From the NCBI GenBank assembly GCA_018398765.1, contig JAHBMJ010002941.1:1-45459 (forward strand): 45,459 nucleotides of DNA, written 5' to 3'. Positions 10,799 through 22,611 of the stretch are shown here, piece by piece. A program made the translations under genes and the position numbers. The DNA comes from Chromera velia. Its lineage: Eukaryota > Sar > Chromeraceae. The notes below the pieces were generated by a model. The model had not been told where the DNA came from. It searched no databases and worked only from the letters and a program-made list of their open reading frames with translations. How positions within the stretch are numbered: the stretch's first letter is position 1; every line of letters starts with the position of its first letter.

Positions 10799-11700
10799 AT
10801 GATATATGTATCTAAGGTAATTTATCTAGCTGAAAATTCTATTTGCTTAAAAATTAAATGGATTAAGATATGTTAAGATACTGACATCGATATATTTTGT
10901 TATGTTTCGACCCTCTCTCCCTACTAGTAGCTCGACAGTCTCCCCCTAGCTCTCTCCCCCCTCGATGTCCTTCAAAAGTTTAATTAGACCTTCTTTAAAT
11001 TTAAAACTTTTTAAATTTAATAATGTAAACAACGCTTAACAACAGTTGACAGTTATATAACACCTCTGATATAGTAGAAATGGTTTGAAGCTATAAAGAT
11101 CTCCAAAATGCGTTTGGAGCTCCAAACTGGCAGACATTTACAGCACCTATGTTATGAACGATCTATAAGTTACTACGAGGTTTTATCTTCTATTACTATA
11201 GCTATAAACCTAGGGCTAAACTAATTAAATCTGCTGATTGCGTTTCTGAGTTTTATTTAAAGTTACGCTTAAGTTACGCTATATTTAAAAACAGTTATAA
11301 ACTAGGTTATAAACGTTAGAAAATTAAACATTTAGACCTTTTTTAAAAAAAGAATAGAGATCATTAAACAAAAACACATACAGTTAGGCAAAACGCTTCG
11401 AGACAAAGTTCGAGCATCTATATTAGATTTCAAATCACAGTTTAATAACGGTTGTCGATCACCCGGGATTCAGCCTTTTTGTGGCCCCGGATTTATTTTG
11501 CATGATCCTCTACGTGTGTCTAGCTGCACTGATTGATCCGCAGCTGATCAAATGTAGATTAATAGCCAATCATCCGAGTCGAAACATTTACATGCATTCA
11601 GTCGCGAAAAGAAGAAGACAGGGACAAGCAGAGCAGGAGAGAAAACAACTAAGCAACAAGAAAAAAAAAAAACAGACGAAACGTAGGAACAGATAGGGAA
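10799..11700. other. AT-rich intergenic DNA, no gene seen
   Basis: No supported gene. The region is strongly AT-rich, with small palindromes such as AAATTTAAAACTTTTTAAATTT-like sequence near 10995-11020 and repeated AAGTTACGCT words near 11261-11280. I looked for tRNA-like arms (GGTTCRANNCC) and saw none. Confidence 0.5.
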
Positions 11701-11705
11701 TGAAT

Positions 11706-12090
11706 GTGAACTAAGGAAGGAAGGAAGGAAAGAAAAGAAAAGAAAGAAGGAAGGAAGGAGGAAAAGAAAGAAAGAAGGAAGAAAGAAAGGAAAGAAAGAA
11801 GAAGGAAGAAGACAAGAAAGAAAAAAGTGTTCATGGATCAATGAAAAAGTGGGCAAGCATCATTGTCTTACAGAGTCGCTGCCATCCATCTATCCATCCA
11901 GCCAACCAACCATCATTCCATCCATCATTTGATCCCCCATCCATCCATCCTCCACGCAATTTACGGCGAACACATCCCTCCATCTATCCATCCATCTATC
12001 CATCCATCCATCCATCCACCCATCCATCCATCCATCCGTTCATCCATCCATCCATCCATCCATCCATCCGTTCATCTATCCATTCATCTT
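11706..12090. repeat. polypurine tract then (ATCC)n tract
   Basis: 11706-11828 is nearly all purine on the plus strand (GGAA and GAAA units). 11878-12090 is a (CCAT)n array with a few GTT and CTA interruptions. Translated frames through these are only repeats. Confidence 0.9.
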
Positions 12091-12310
12091 CACCATCAAA
12101 GGGTCCAGGAGCAAACAAGACAGTGACAAAAAAGGAACACGTTTTCGATCAACGGTCTTGAATGCACCCATTCACTCAATCATGGAAGCTTCCTGACTGC
12201 GTGCAAGCCCGCACGCAAACCAACACAATCACACGCGTAAAGGGAGTGAACAGGTGAGGGAGAGCTGAGAAGAAAAAAGGCAAGAAAGAACGAACGAACG
12301 AGCGCGAGCG

Positions 12311-12338
12311 AACAGACAGACAGAAAGAAAGAAAGAAA

Positions 12339-12370
<32 letters not shown>

Positions 12371-12466
12371 AAAACAAAGAAAGAAAGAAACAAACAAACA
12401 AACAAAGAAAGAAAGAAAGAAAGAAAGAAAGAAAAAGAAAGAAAGAAAGAAAGAAAGAAAGAAAAA

Positions 12467-12502
<36 letters not shown>

Positions 12503-12988
12503 GAAAGAAAGAAAGAAAGAAACAAGAAAGAAAGAAAGAAAGAAAGAAAGAAAAAAAAAAAGAAAGAAAGAAAGAAAGAAGAAAGAAAGAAAAAAAAAGA
12601 AGGAAGGAAAGAAAGAAAGAAAGAAAGAAAGAAAAAGAAAGAAAGAAAGAAAGAAAGAAAAAGAAAGAAAGAAAAAAAAAGAAGGAAGGAAAGAAAGAAA
12701 GAAAGAAAGAAAGAAAGAAAAAGAAAGAAAGAAAGAAAAAGAAAGAAAGAAAGAAAGAAAGAAAGAAAAAGAAAGAAAGAAAGAAGAAAGAAAGAAAAAA
12801 AAAGAAGGAAGGAAAGAAAGAAAAAGAAAGAAAGAAAGAAAGAAAGAAANNNNNNNNNNNNNNNNNNNNNNNNNNNNNNNNNNNNNNNNNNNNNNNNNNN
12901 NNNNNNNNNNNNNNNNNNNNNNNNNNNNNNNNNNNNNNNNNNNNNNNNNNNNNNNNNNNAAAGAAAGAAAGAAAGAAAGAAAGAAAAA

Positions 12989-13020
<32 letters not shown>

Positions 13021-13179
13021 AAAAAAAAGAAAGAAAGAAAGAAAGAAAGAAAAAAAAAAGAAAGAAAGAAAGAAAGAAAAGAAAGAAAAAAAAAAGAAAG
13101 AAAGAAAGAAAGAAAGAAAAAAAAAGAAGGAAGGAAAGAAAGAAAGAAAGAAAAAGAAAGAAAGAAAGAAAGAAAGAAA

Positions 13180-13211
<32 letters not shown>

Positions 13212-13279
13212 AAAAGAAAGAAAGAAAGAAAGAAAGAAATAAATAAAAAAAAAAAGAGAGAGAGAGAGAGAGAGAAAGA
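12311..13279. repeat. (GAAA)n polypurine tract about 970 bp long
   Basis: Nearly uninterrupted GAAA tetranucleotides with occasional GGAA, CAAA and poly-A, ending in a GA run at 13256-13279. The minus-strand frames are Phe/Ser/Leu repeats only. It lies between two convergent genes. Its true length is unknown because it contains an assembly gap. Confidence 0.95.
12850..12959. other. assembly gap, 110 N
   Basis: A run of 110 N sits within the GAAA tract. The size is probably an estimate or placeholder, because the repeat cannot be bridged by short reads. Confidence 0.99.
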
Positions 13280-13671
13280 TCTGGAGGCCGGAAGGTTATG
13301 GGATTAGCACTCCAGCCACACGCATCGATCAGGAAGGCATCAGAACAGTTAAGCAGAACGCTAGTTAGCTTGACGAGCTCGATCTGCATGTTTTTCTCTC
13401 CCACCCTCCTCCTCGAGCTTGCAAGGAGAGCTTGGAAGGAACAAAGAACAAACACAGATAGACAATCAAAGAACAAGCCCTGATTTCTTTACGCTTTGCG
13501 TCCTCCCTTTTTAACTCCTCCTCAACGTGCTGGTCAACCTCTAGCTGCTCCCTCTTACTTTTTGACGATGACATAAAAGCATATCCTCTGCCTGTCGAGC
13601 AATGCCATGCACATGGATACCGATCGCTCGACCCATCGTTGATCGAGCCACAGCACCACCAAGATCCACCC

Positions 13672-13710
13672 TCCTTCCTTCCCTCCCTCCCTCCCTCCCT
13701 CCCTCCTTGT
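13672..13710. repeat. (CCCT)n microsatellite
   Basis: A short tetranucleotide run downstream of the LOR gene's 3' end. Confidence 0.9.
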
Positions 13711-13733
13711 CTCCCTGAACCCCTCAGTCTCTC

Positions 13734-13886
13734 AGAACTCAGTCATGGAGGCATTCATCGATCACGACACACGCATTTTCTTTCACACAGAATTCTTTCA
13801 TTTTCATACAGAAAAAGAATTCTTTCAAAAGAATTCTGTATGAAAGAACTCAGTCATGGAGGCATTCATCGATCACGACACACGCA
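13734..13886. repeat. 42-bp direct repeat copying the 3' end of the LOR coding sequence
   Basis: 13734-13775 and 13845-13886 are identical over 42 bases. The second copy contains the last eleven or so codons and the stop of the LOR gene (minus strand). The first is an extra copy just downstream. The 69-bp spacer holds an imperfect inverted repeat (CATACAGAA...AATTCTTT near 13806-13842) built around repeated GAATTC words. Confidence 0.9.
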
Positions 13887-14414
13887 AAAATGAGCAGAAT
13901 TTGATCTGCCAAAGGGCCACACCTGAGCCTGTAAGTGTTGGCGCTCCTGTGCTGTCCCCACGAGGTAGAGCTCTGTGCAATCACAGCCGTTCTGTGAGGC
14001 GTCAGGAACGTAAATGCATGGCCTAACTTGCTTGCCTCGCACACAAGCACCAGCTCCCCCCTTCTATAGATCTCAAATGTCCCCCCCCCCCATGAACCCC
14101 TGTTACTGTGGATGATGGTAGCCTCACAGTCGTGTTTACTGTCTGCACTGCCCTCCATGCCGGGCAGCTCCAGTCTCCAGACGGGGCGAAAGGAGAGGTT
14201 CTTCCTTCGAGCAGTGAAGAGATGTCCGCCTGAGGGGTCCAGGATCCGTCGGCTGCCGTTGAAGGAGAAAGCCTTGGCATCGAAGATCAGAGCCTGCAGG
14301 CAGAATTAAAGAGGGACGGATTCAAGGAAAAAGACGGACACATTCAAAACCTATGTGAATTCACATGGGTTATCAAGAGCAGAGGGTAAGTGACAAACAA
14401 ACAAACAGACAGCC

Positions 14415-14449
<35 letters not shown>

Positions 14450-14539
14450 TAGATAGACGGACAGACGAACAGTTTCTTTCTTTTCGTTCCTTTGTTTGAT
14501 GACAGACAGACAGACAGACAGACAGACAACCAGACTTGT

Positions 14540-14579
<40 letters not shown>

Positions 14580-15050
14580 TCCCCTTCCTTTTCTTGTGAC
14601 AGACAGTAAGGAGGCCGGCAGGATAGAGTGTCGGAGTGGGCTCGGCATCTCCTCACACGCATACTCTGCTCAGAGCAGTACCAATGAAGAAGACGTCGAT
14701 GCAAGGTGGATCGGAGTGTGATTCACAGGCGGATGCATGGAGTGGTGGGGCGCTGGGGAGAGAAAACACAGGTACGTAGGACACACAAATCAAAATGAAG
14801 ACATGCATGCGATATATACTTGCAGGTGGCCGTGTCGACACGACTAATTCAATTCCTTGGAACTGACTTTCCTGAACAGCTGGTCGTACACAACAAAATC
14901 ATCGCCAGACCAAGAAAGGGCCTTCTCCCTGAGAGTGAACGCTGTTTCTTGGTCACTCACATAACTTTTAGACAGAAATCCAGCCTGGCAGGACGGCATG
15001 CAGCTCAGGGCAAGACACTCAGGCTCACCATCACTAAGGCAGTTGCCCAT
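13850..15050 (-). CDS. LURP-one-related (LOR, tubby-like fold) protein, 2 exons, 208 aa
   Basis: Exons 15050-14868 (61 codons) and 14293-13850 (147 codons plus stop), joined in phase 0 across a 574-nt GT-AG intron. The protein starts MGNCLS: Gly2 and Cys4 make an N-myristoylation/palmitoylation site, so a membrane-tethered location is likely. The core follows the LOR/DUF567 pattern: LREKALSWSGDDFVVYD, then AKAFSFNGSRRILDPSGG, then LFTARRKN (about residues 40-95), a middle strand TFEIYRRGELV, and a C-terminal helix ending IDECLHD, like the VALDEM ending of plant LOR proteins. About 200 aa is the normal family length. LOR proteins share the phospholipid-scramblase/tubby beta-barrel; plant LURP1 acts in defence, but molecular activity is unknown. 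It is divergent from the mitochondrial-type gene at 15661. Confidence 0.8.
14394..14580. repeat. (GACA)n and (CTTT)n tracts in the LOR intron
   Basis: Two GACA runs (about 14405-14457 and 14502-14533) and a CTTT run (about 14539-14580) make up part of the LOR gene's single intron. Confidence 0.9.
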
Positions 15051-15660
15051 ACTGTGTAAGCAATGAAAGGGAAGTCTGGCACTTGTCGTGGAGCTACCAA
15101 AGTCTTCTAGTTGTATCCAAGCTAGTCCAGAAATGAGGGAGAAGGGCCTTCTGTGCGAAAAAGGGAAGAGATACCAATCCGGCGTGTTTGAATCACATGC
15201 AGTTCGACTCAATTTAAGCAGTGCAGGCGCGGACCGAACGATCGATCGAGGCGATGGATCGCGCGGATCGCGCGGCCGCGGGTGCATGGCGCGCGGCGAC
15301 CTTTTGACCTTAAATTTTTGGGCGCGCGCGCGGCGCGCGCTCGAAGGCCGGGCCCGCCCCCGCGGCCCGCGCACGGGCCGCGCGTCAGTCCGCGCGGGCT
15401 ACGACGAGCTTTTGTGCGTCGACGCAGCAGAGATCTGCATGCGTCATGGTGTGTCAGCTATTGTCACAATTTGTCAGCTCTTTGACTGGTGATCACTTAT
15501 TTCTTCTTCTTCATTTGTTCGCATCACGTATCCACAACTAGTGACGCCAACGTTTCACTGGCACCTGCTTCTTTACCCGGAAACACTGGCTTGGCGAGGT
15601 TTTTTTCCTTCGATCGCTGAGAGATTCTGTAAAGGGAGCTCTTTCCAACAGCACACTGGA
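15051..15660. promoter_or_regulatory. candidate bidirectional promoter, LOR / mitochondrial-type gene
   Basis: This 610-bp spacer sits between divergent start codons. 15235-15415 is extremely CG-rich, with GATC and GCGCGC palindromes (ATCGATCG, GGATCGCGCGG, GGCGCGCGCGCGGCGCGCGC) around an AT-rich TTTTGACCTTAAATTTTT core at about 15302-15319. CTGCATGCGTC lies at about 15436. Promoter activity is inferred from its position and from similarity to the other two head-to-head spacers. Confidence 0.4.
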
Positions 15661-17910
15661 ATGCTCTCCCGCCTTTCGTCCGCCTGCAGGGGCAGAAACC
15701 TGCTTCCCTGCCTGGCAAGAATGACAGGTACCATCACAGTCCCCTGTCAGAAGTTCCGCTTGCCAAGCTCGAATAGAAACTTTTCCACGGCCGCCCAGGC
15801 TGACTCCCTCACCTCGCGTATCGACGCCCTCTCTGCGGAGGTGCTCTCAACAAATTGGGGCGACAACATGGCTCTGGTCCACAATGTCCCCTTCTGGGAG
15901 GCCGAGCTAGAGAGGCTGCAGGTAGAGGCAATGAAAACCACAGGAGCGCCAGAGGCGAAACTGAAGGAACTGAACGAAGTCGGTCGGAGACGCCATACAC
16001 ACTCTTATCCTTCCTGTTCTCCCTGTGTTGTTCTTGAAACACCGTGGCAAAGCTGAGCGTGCACGTGTTCCTCTGTACAAAAATAATTCGATTTGTGTTT
16101 TTAGGGTTCGTAAGTGAATGACGAAGAGGAGCGAATCAGGGGAGAAATGCGGACACGAAACGGCTTCTGTTCATCAGTCTTTCATGCAGCCCTGGCAGGT
16201 AGGCAGGCAGGTACTCATTTCCCCCACCCAGCCGGACGGAGGACATTCACAAAATTAGGCAGGCCGTCTCCCACTTTGAGGCAATACTTTTGAATCTCTC
16301 ACTTTCACTTTCCTCTCTCTTATGCTTTGAAGCAGCCTGTCACTCAACCTCGCTGTCAGCGTGCGTTTTCTCCTTTTCTCTCTCTCTGAGATCACTCACT
16401 CGCGCGTCGTCGATTCTCTCACCTTTTCTTTTCTCTTTTTCATCTTGCTGCCTCCTTTTTTTCTCCCCTTTCATTTCTCCAACCTCCTCGCCCACTCCCC
16501 TGTCCCCTTCCCAGCCTCGCCATCTCAACAAGCATCTCTATCTCCGCCCTTCCTTGAGCCGTGTTCTTTCGTATGCAATCTCCTCTTCGAGCTGTCGGTT
16601 CGCCCAAATATGGAAGAGGCCTGACGCCCAAACACCGCCGAAGAGGGGGGCCTCCCTGAACGCTTCGACGAAAGTCTCGCATGCTGATGGCCCAACGGAC
16701 CAATTCATGACAATCAAGAATGGGGCTGGGAGCGCAAATACATCAGACCCCGCGCACCGTCTCTTTCATCCATCCATCTGTCCGTCCGTTGTGTCCTCCT
16801 TTGTCGATCCGTGTGTGAAGGAAACCTTCCTTGGACGGCCTGAAAGAAAAACGAAGAAGTCTCGGCCTTCCCCACATTCCGACTGCACGAACGCATGCGC
16901 ACGTGCGTGCTCTTCGATCTGCTCTCCGAGCAAAGGACGGACTCTTCCGTGTACAAATACAGAATGCTATCCGAGTACATCGGTGCTTGTATGCAAACTC
17001 TCAAACAAACACTGGGAGTTTGCTTGCCTCCCCGTACATCCACATATATCCAGGCGCGCGCACACACACACACACACACACAAGTTCTGAGTGCGTGTCG
17101 TGAATGCACGCAGCTGTTTGATCTTCTATTCCAAGCGGAAGACGTGCGCGATCACCTGAATGAGTTGGGGGAGGAGAAGGGAAGGGCTTCAGGACTTGCG
17201 GGCACAGGTGGGTGGGTGGGTGGGTGCAGGGGGAGTGAGTGGGAAGCAAACTAGGTTGGTTCAAGCCGGGCGTGTGGTTGCTGCTTGCCCCGTCTCCCTT
17301 GCTTCGTTTCAATCGGCTGGTCGGTTGGTTGATTGGTTTGTTTACGTTTGCTGCTTTTCCGACAGACGTAGGTTTTGTGCTTGTTGCTTGGGGAGAGGGA
17401 TGAATTTTCTGTTTGTGAAATATATGTCTTAATTGCACTCCCTTCTGCAGGGGTTAAGGCTGGTGAAGATGTTGAGAACATGGAAGAGAATCTGGGCGCG
17501 TGCGTGAGCGCTTACGAGGCCTTGGTGAAACGCTATCCGTCGTTTGCCATCAAGACGGAGGAAGCAGTCGGCAACGGGCTGAGAGCGTTGAGGTCAAAGA
17601 AGAAATTCAGGTGAGCTCGCTCGGTCTGCGTGGAACCACACACACACACACACACACACACACGTACACAAGCAGGCAGACAAGACAGAGAGACAAGAAG
17701 ACACAGAGATTCGCACGGTCTCTTCTCCTGGAACCACTTCGTTTCCTTTCTCCTTCTCTCTCAACTGAAACTTGGTGGAAGGGCAGATCTCATCCATCCA
17801 TCTAGGCTTGTTCGTTTAGGCTTTTCTTCATCCTCTTCCATTCCTACAGCCAGGAGTCTCGGCTCATGACAGAAGAGAGTAGATTTGCCCCATATTCCGT
17901 GTTTGTGTGA

Positions 17911-17953
<43 letters not shown>

Positions 17954-18007
17954 TGTGTGTGTGTGTGTGTGTGCAGATATGAGCAGATGCACAAGCACTT
18001 CTTCTAA
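15661..18007 (+). CDS. predicted mitochondrial helical protein of unknown function, 4 exons, 200 aa
   Basis: Exons 15661-15978, 17114-17207, 17451-17610 and 17977-18007, phases 0, 1, 2, all GT-AG. The frame totals 603 nt, 200 residues and a stop. The first 45 or so residues lack acidic residues and are rich in Arg/Ser/Leu, ending FSTAAQA: a typical mitochondrial presequence. The rest is charged and helical (FWEAELERLQVEA, AKLKELNELFDLLFQAEDV, LRSKKKFRYEQMHKHFF). I do not recognise the family. A subunit of a respiratory or ATP-synthase complex is possible from size and composition, but nothing in the sequence proves it. A second in-frame ATG lies at 15721. The first intron (1.1 kb) is long and full of simple repeats, so a missed exon there is possible. 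Confidence 0.65.
17054..17663. repeat. (CA)n tracts near splice sites of the mitochondrial-type gene
   Basis: Two CA runs (about 17058-17081, and 17637-17662 just after the donor at 17611) lie in introns 1 and 3, with a GGTG run at 17207-17225 directly at the second donor. Confidence 0.85.
17904..17973. repeat. (GT)n tract abutting an acceptor
   Basis: About 70 bases of GT-rich repeat run directly into the CAG acceptor (17974-17976) of the last exon of the mitochondrial-type gene. Confidence 0.9.
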
Positions 18008-19430
18008 GTTCGTTCGAACTTCTACGGCCCGTTCCCCAAAGAGAAGAGCAGAGAAGAGAGGAGAGAGCAGCAGATAATGGAAGCGTGTCTGTGAGAAGAG
18101 GGAGGAGAGAACTCTGGAAGGAAGGAAGCGGACTGCCTGCCTGCCGTGTTTGTGAGTGAGGTGGGGGATGAGACGGGAGGTAGATAAGAGGAAGGGAGGA
18201 GGTATTTCACATTCATTTGCCCTCTTTCTGCGCATGGCTGTGAAAAAGGCGTCTCTTCTCCTCCCGTCTTTCCTTATCTCTTCTTCTGACCGGATGAAAT
18301 GGACAGAGAGAAGAATCGAAGAGAAAGGCAGAAAGAATCGAGAAGGACCCAACTGATTCCAACCAACAACACGTGCCAGGGTTCTCTCTCGCCTGCATGG
18401 CTGCTTCTCTTCCCTCAGTGACCCATGAAGGAAGGAAAATGAAAACAAAGAAGAGCGGTCGTCAATCAAGAAGCCTTCACGCCATGCATAGCGAATGTGT
18501 GTCGGAGGCGGACTCCCAGAAAGAGCGGCGGATTAATTCCTCCCTGGATCTAAATTGAATCCACCTACGTCCTCCATGGTGTCTCTTCTCGCCTGTCACT
18601 CGCTCACTTTTTTCGCGTTCCTTGCCCATTTTGTCTCTTCAGCCATGCTACAAGCTCAATCGCTCCTCTGATCTCTCCTTCTCGTCGTGTCGAACTTCGA
18701 TTCATTGACGCGTTAATCCAAGTCACGTATATTCTAAAATTGAATCTAAATCGGCTTTTGCTAGGGTTTGTCCAATTTTGTGCTTAAAAATCTGCTTTAA
18801 CATACTAGGCACTAGCAACCCGAAACTTAAGCCCTAACATTTTAATGTACTAATTATTAATTAGATTACTAATTTACTAGGATTAGAACTAGGATTAGAA
18901 TTGATCGATTTGTTCTACCACAGGCCCTAGGGTCTTCCCGCTATACTAGTATGTCTATTTGTTGCAAGAGTTAACGTTAAAAAAAAAAATTCGGATTTAA
19001 ATAGGATTACAGGATTACATTATGTTTGAGGCCGAAGCCCCACACCTGCGTATCAGTTGTTTGGCGTCCGCCTTGCACCATGCATCTATGTACATTCTCC
19101 ATTAGCACACCATACATGAATCTAGGCATGAACATATATAACGACACATAACAGGACAACACATGCATTCTTGTATCGTAATTTTAAACTATAACACTAG
19201 AATCAATTAATGATACGTACTAGAATAACTATTTTCATTCTAAATTATTTTCAGTATCATGTTCACTAACGTATACTAAGATAGGGGTCTGATATACGCT
19301 AAAAGAAAAAATAATACAGAGCGTGACCAGCTATGATTCTAAGTATGATTTCTAATAATAATGATTCATTATAACCCATGCATTTTCCGTTCTTTTTTTT
19401 AAGTTTGTACGTCATCTCTCTCTCTCTCTC

Positions 19431-19471
<41 letters not shown>

Positions 19472-19488
19472 CTCTTTCTCTTTCTCTT

Positions 19489-19521
<33 letters not shown>

Positions 19522-19607
19522 TGTTTCTGTTTTTTCTCGTTTTTTTCTTGTACACGCAAACCATCAAAGGTCGTGCGTGCCGTCCGATCACTCGATCCTT
19601 CAGAAAG
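18008..19607. other. convergent intergenic region, no gene seen
   Basis: This lies between the plus-strand gene ending at 18007 and the minus-strand gene ending at 19608. 18010-18560 is mixed GA-rich sequence, likely including a 3' UTR. 18700-19380 is AT-rich with small duplications such as the repeated TAGGATTAGAA word near 18877-18901. A CT-dinucleotide tract (about 19414-19521) precedes the end of the minus-strand gene. Confidence 0.6.
19414..19521. repeat. (CT)n tract
   Basis: A compound CT/CTTT tract about 108 bp long, 3' of the large minus-strand gene. Confidence 0.95.
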
Positions 19608-20030
19608 TTACCCCATCCACGAGGCGATGCCTTCTCCCGACCCTCCGCCCCCCCCTCCTTCTCCCCCTCCCTCTCCCTCCTTTTCCCTCTCTTTATCCCC
19701 CGACAGGCTCAAAGATTCTCCTGCCACTCCTCCCAGTGCGGCCAGAAATCCGGCTGAAGATGAAGCGCCTCCGGCTTTCAGTTTCTGGTTCGAGGCCCTC
19801 CTGGTTTCCTTCAACCCCCCACCAGAGAAGCGGACTGCACTGTCGGGGTCCGTCGGCAGAACGTTGCCTGCCCCAAACCCGGCAGTCACTGAGTTCTTCC
19901 TCTTGTTCGCGAGCACAGACATCTCTCTGCGGCTTCGCCGGGGAGGGGGCAACAAGAGGATGATCGCGTACTGAAGCTTGGAGGAACTCGAGAAGCTGCC
20001 TGAGAGGTCTTCAAGAAAGCTGCACACACC

Positions 20031-20062
<32 letters not shown>

Positions 20063-22579
20063 CATATACATAAGTACATACACATATACATACATAAATA
20101 TATATAAACACGCATACACAGATCCTCCCAAAGGATTCAGATCGAGAAGCGCATCTTCTGTCTCTGTGTTCTTTTGTTCTCTCCACACTACTGCTGTGCT
20201 TTCATGGACGCCTAATTGTCCCTCCCACACCGTGATTAAATCAACCATGCATTCAATCGATTCTCAAAAAGACATTCAGTTGACCAGTCAGATCATTCAA
20301 CGAACAGGGGAGCGCTCAATTTGCCAACCAGACCTCCCGCCGGACAATCAAACAACGAATTATTGACTACCTAACCCCAAAGTCTACCCCCACCAGTCAC
20401 CTGGCCACCTCACTAAGTTCTTCTCTCTCTCTCTCTCTCTCTCTCTTATATACTGATTCACACACTCACACGCTCACTCACTCACTGAATCAGTCGCTCA
20501 CTCCCTCACTCGCTGTGTTCATCAGCGCATCACTCAGTCAGGCAGTCACTCAGTCGGTCGGTCAATCAAGCGGGCGAGCACTGGAAGAACTTTTGATTTC
20601 AGTCTGATGCCCCCCCCCCATGCACAGACTTACTGACTGACTCATTAAGTGCCCTCGGATCCTGCAGCAAGGCCTCGCCTAAGCCATCCTTCTTTTCTCC
20701 GGCCTCGCCCAAGCCTGTCCACTGGGCCGCCCGACCTCCGGCCTCTACCTGTGCCACAGTCGCCCCCGCCGCATGGTCTTTCTTCCCTGTCGTCTGCGCT
20801 GTGGCTGCTGCGGCTCCGTTGACAATGGAATTGCGTGGGGACAGACTGCGGGACCCTGGGGGGCCACTGGCGCTTAGGCGGGCAACAGAACCTCTTTGTG
20901 CTGGCTTGTTGGCCATATCCTCCGACGAGAGGAACGCCCGCGGCAAGGAAATAGAAGGGCTGAGGAGCGCGGAGGGGTCGTTCAGAGAGACAAGATGGGA
21001 CTTCGACGCTTTGATGTGAGTTGAAATTTCCTTCAGAACCAAAAGAAGCGTCTGTTCAGAAACGCCCAGAGCGGTCAGAAGTTCGTCCCTCCTGGAGATG
21101 GGGCGTCGCTCCAATGTTGTGGATCTCTTAGTCCCCCCAATCGGCTGTTGCTGCTGTTGCTGCCCCCTCTGCTGCTGTGTCAGAGAGGGACGCTGGGCTG
21201 CACGTGGGGATTCGGGGGGAATGTCCGTAGGGTCGCCGTGCTTTGACCTAGAAGGAGATCCCCCTCCATCTTCTGTCGTCCCTGCTGCTCCCATTCCACT
21301 TCCTTCGGCGGTTGGGCCGAGAGTAATGGAGGCTGTGACGTCTCCTCCCTCTCCTCCCATTTCTTTCTCGTTTCCCTGCTGTGACGGTTTGTCCTTATCT
21401 TTCTCAGACTGGTCCTTGCTCGTTGTTAGCGGTGCAGAAGAAGACGAAGAAGAAGAAGAAGAAACAGAGGCTTCAACGACCGTCGAGAGCGACTTCAGAA
21501 GTCCTCTAAGAGTGCTCTCGGGAATTTCGCTTTCGTATCTTCTCTGCATCCATTCATTCAGCCGTTCCATCGTTTGTTTGTTGGTTCGTTCATTTTTCTT
21601 CTGTGCATCTATCAATCCTTCCAGAAATGCATCCATGCTACCCCCTATGCATCTATCTGTGCTGTGTCTCCAGTCATGTGTTTGTCTGTCAATTGACTCA
21701 TCCATCCATTCAATACTTCCCATGTAGTCCACTCCTTCATGAAGGCGTCTCTCTCGCACCCATTCGGGGTGGTGCCTTCCTTGTGGCTTTTCTTTCTTCT
21801 TCTTCAGGGCAGTCGTCTCTCTGATTTTGAGCAGACAACGGAGGATTTTCGCCCCAATCCCAAGCAAAAAAGCAGCCTCCCCATAAGATGATGGCAACCC
21901 GCAAACCAGCATGACACGACCAGCCGATTACACACTTGATGCATCATCCAATGAATCGGTCAAACAATCAATCCGGACCGTACACAAACAATTAAACAAA
22001 AACTCGACTGACCTGCCAAGCGACAAAACCCCCCACCAAAAACCCAATCAATGCTGGCCGTACACAAACCAGCAGGACATGCAAATCAAACAACCACCCA
22101 CCCAATTAATTAACCGACAGACCGACCGAGCGTTTGCAGTCCACCACTGTCCCAACAGCCAGATAGAAGGAGACGGTTCGCGTCCAGTAACGAGACGATC
22201 CAGGTTCATACAGTGAGATCTTCAGCTCATCCGTCTGCAAGGCAAATTAGGCAGGAGAAACAAAAGCGCAAAGCAACGCCAAGATTGCGAATAATCGGAG
22301 CAGCAACACACCCACATCTAGACACACACATGTGCGCGCGCGCAAAGAGAGACAGAGAGACAGAGAGATACAGACAGAAACAAGCCAAAATGTGCATCTA
22401 TCTGATTGTACACGGCCAGTACCCGCTTGAACAATCCATGGATCAAACCATCAAAGTGTGAGTTCTGAGTTGGACCAACTGCATGCATATCTGTCATTTG
22501 CGTGCAACTGGCGCTGTCTTCGCCATGCCTTCACGCCAGTAGTTGGTACTCCAACCCAGACACACACAGCCAGAGAAAC

Positions 22580-22611
<32 letters not shown>

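Noticed and set aside
10000-11480. Possible tRNA or small RNA genes in AT-rich intergenic DNA
   Set aside because: I looked for A/B-box-like words and T-arm sequences and found none convincing; a covariance-model scan would be needed.
11841-12161. Plus-strand open frames rich in His/Pro/Ser/Ile
   Set aside because: Direct translation of the (CCAT)n array in several frames.
12229-13476. Long minus-strand open frames of Phe/Ser/Leu repeats
   Set aside because: They are translations of the GAAA microsatellite and even cross the N gap; no real protein signal.
16290-17090. 266-aa plus-strand open frame
   Set aside because: Ser/Leu/Phe-rich low-complexity translation lying wholly within a 1.1-kb intron of the mitochondrial-type gene; no motif.
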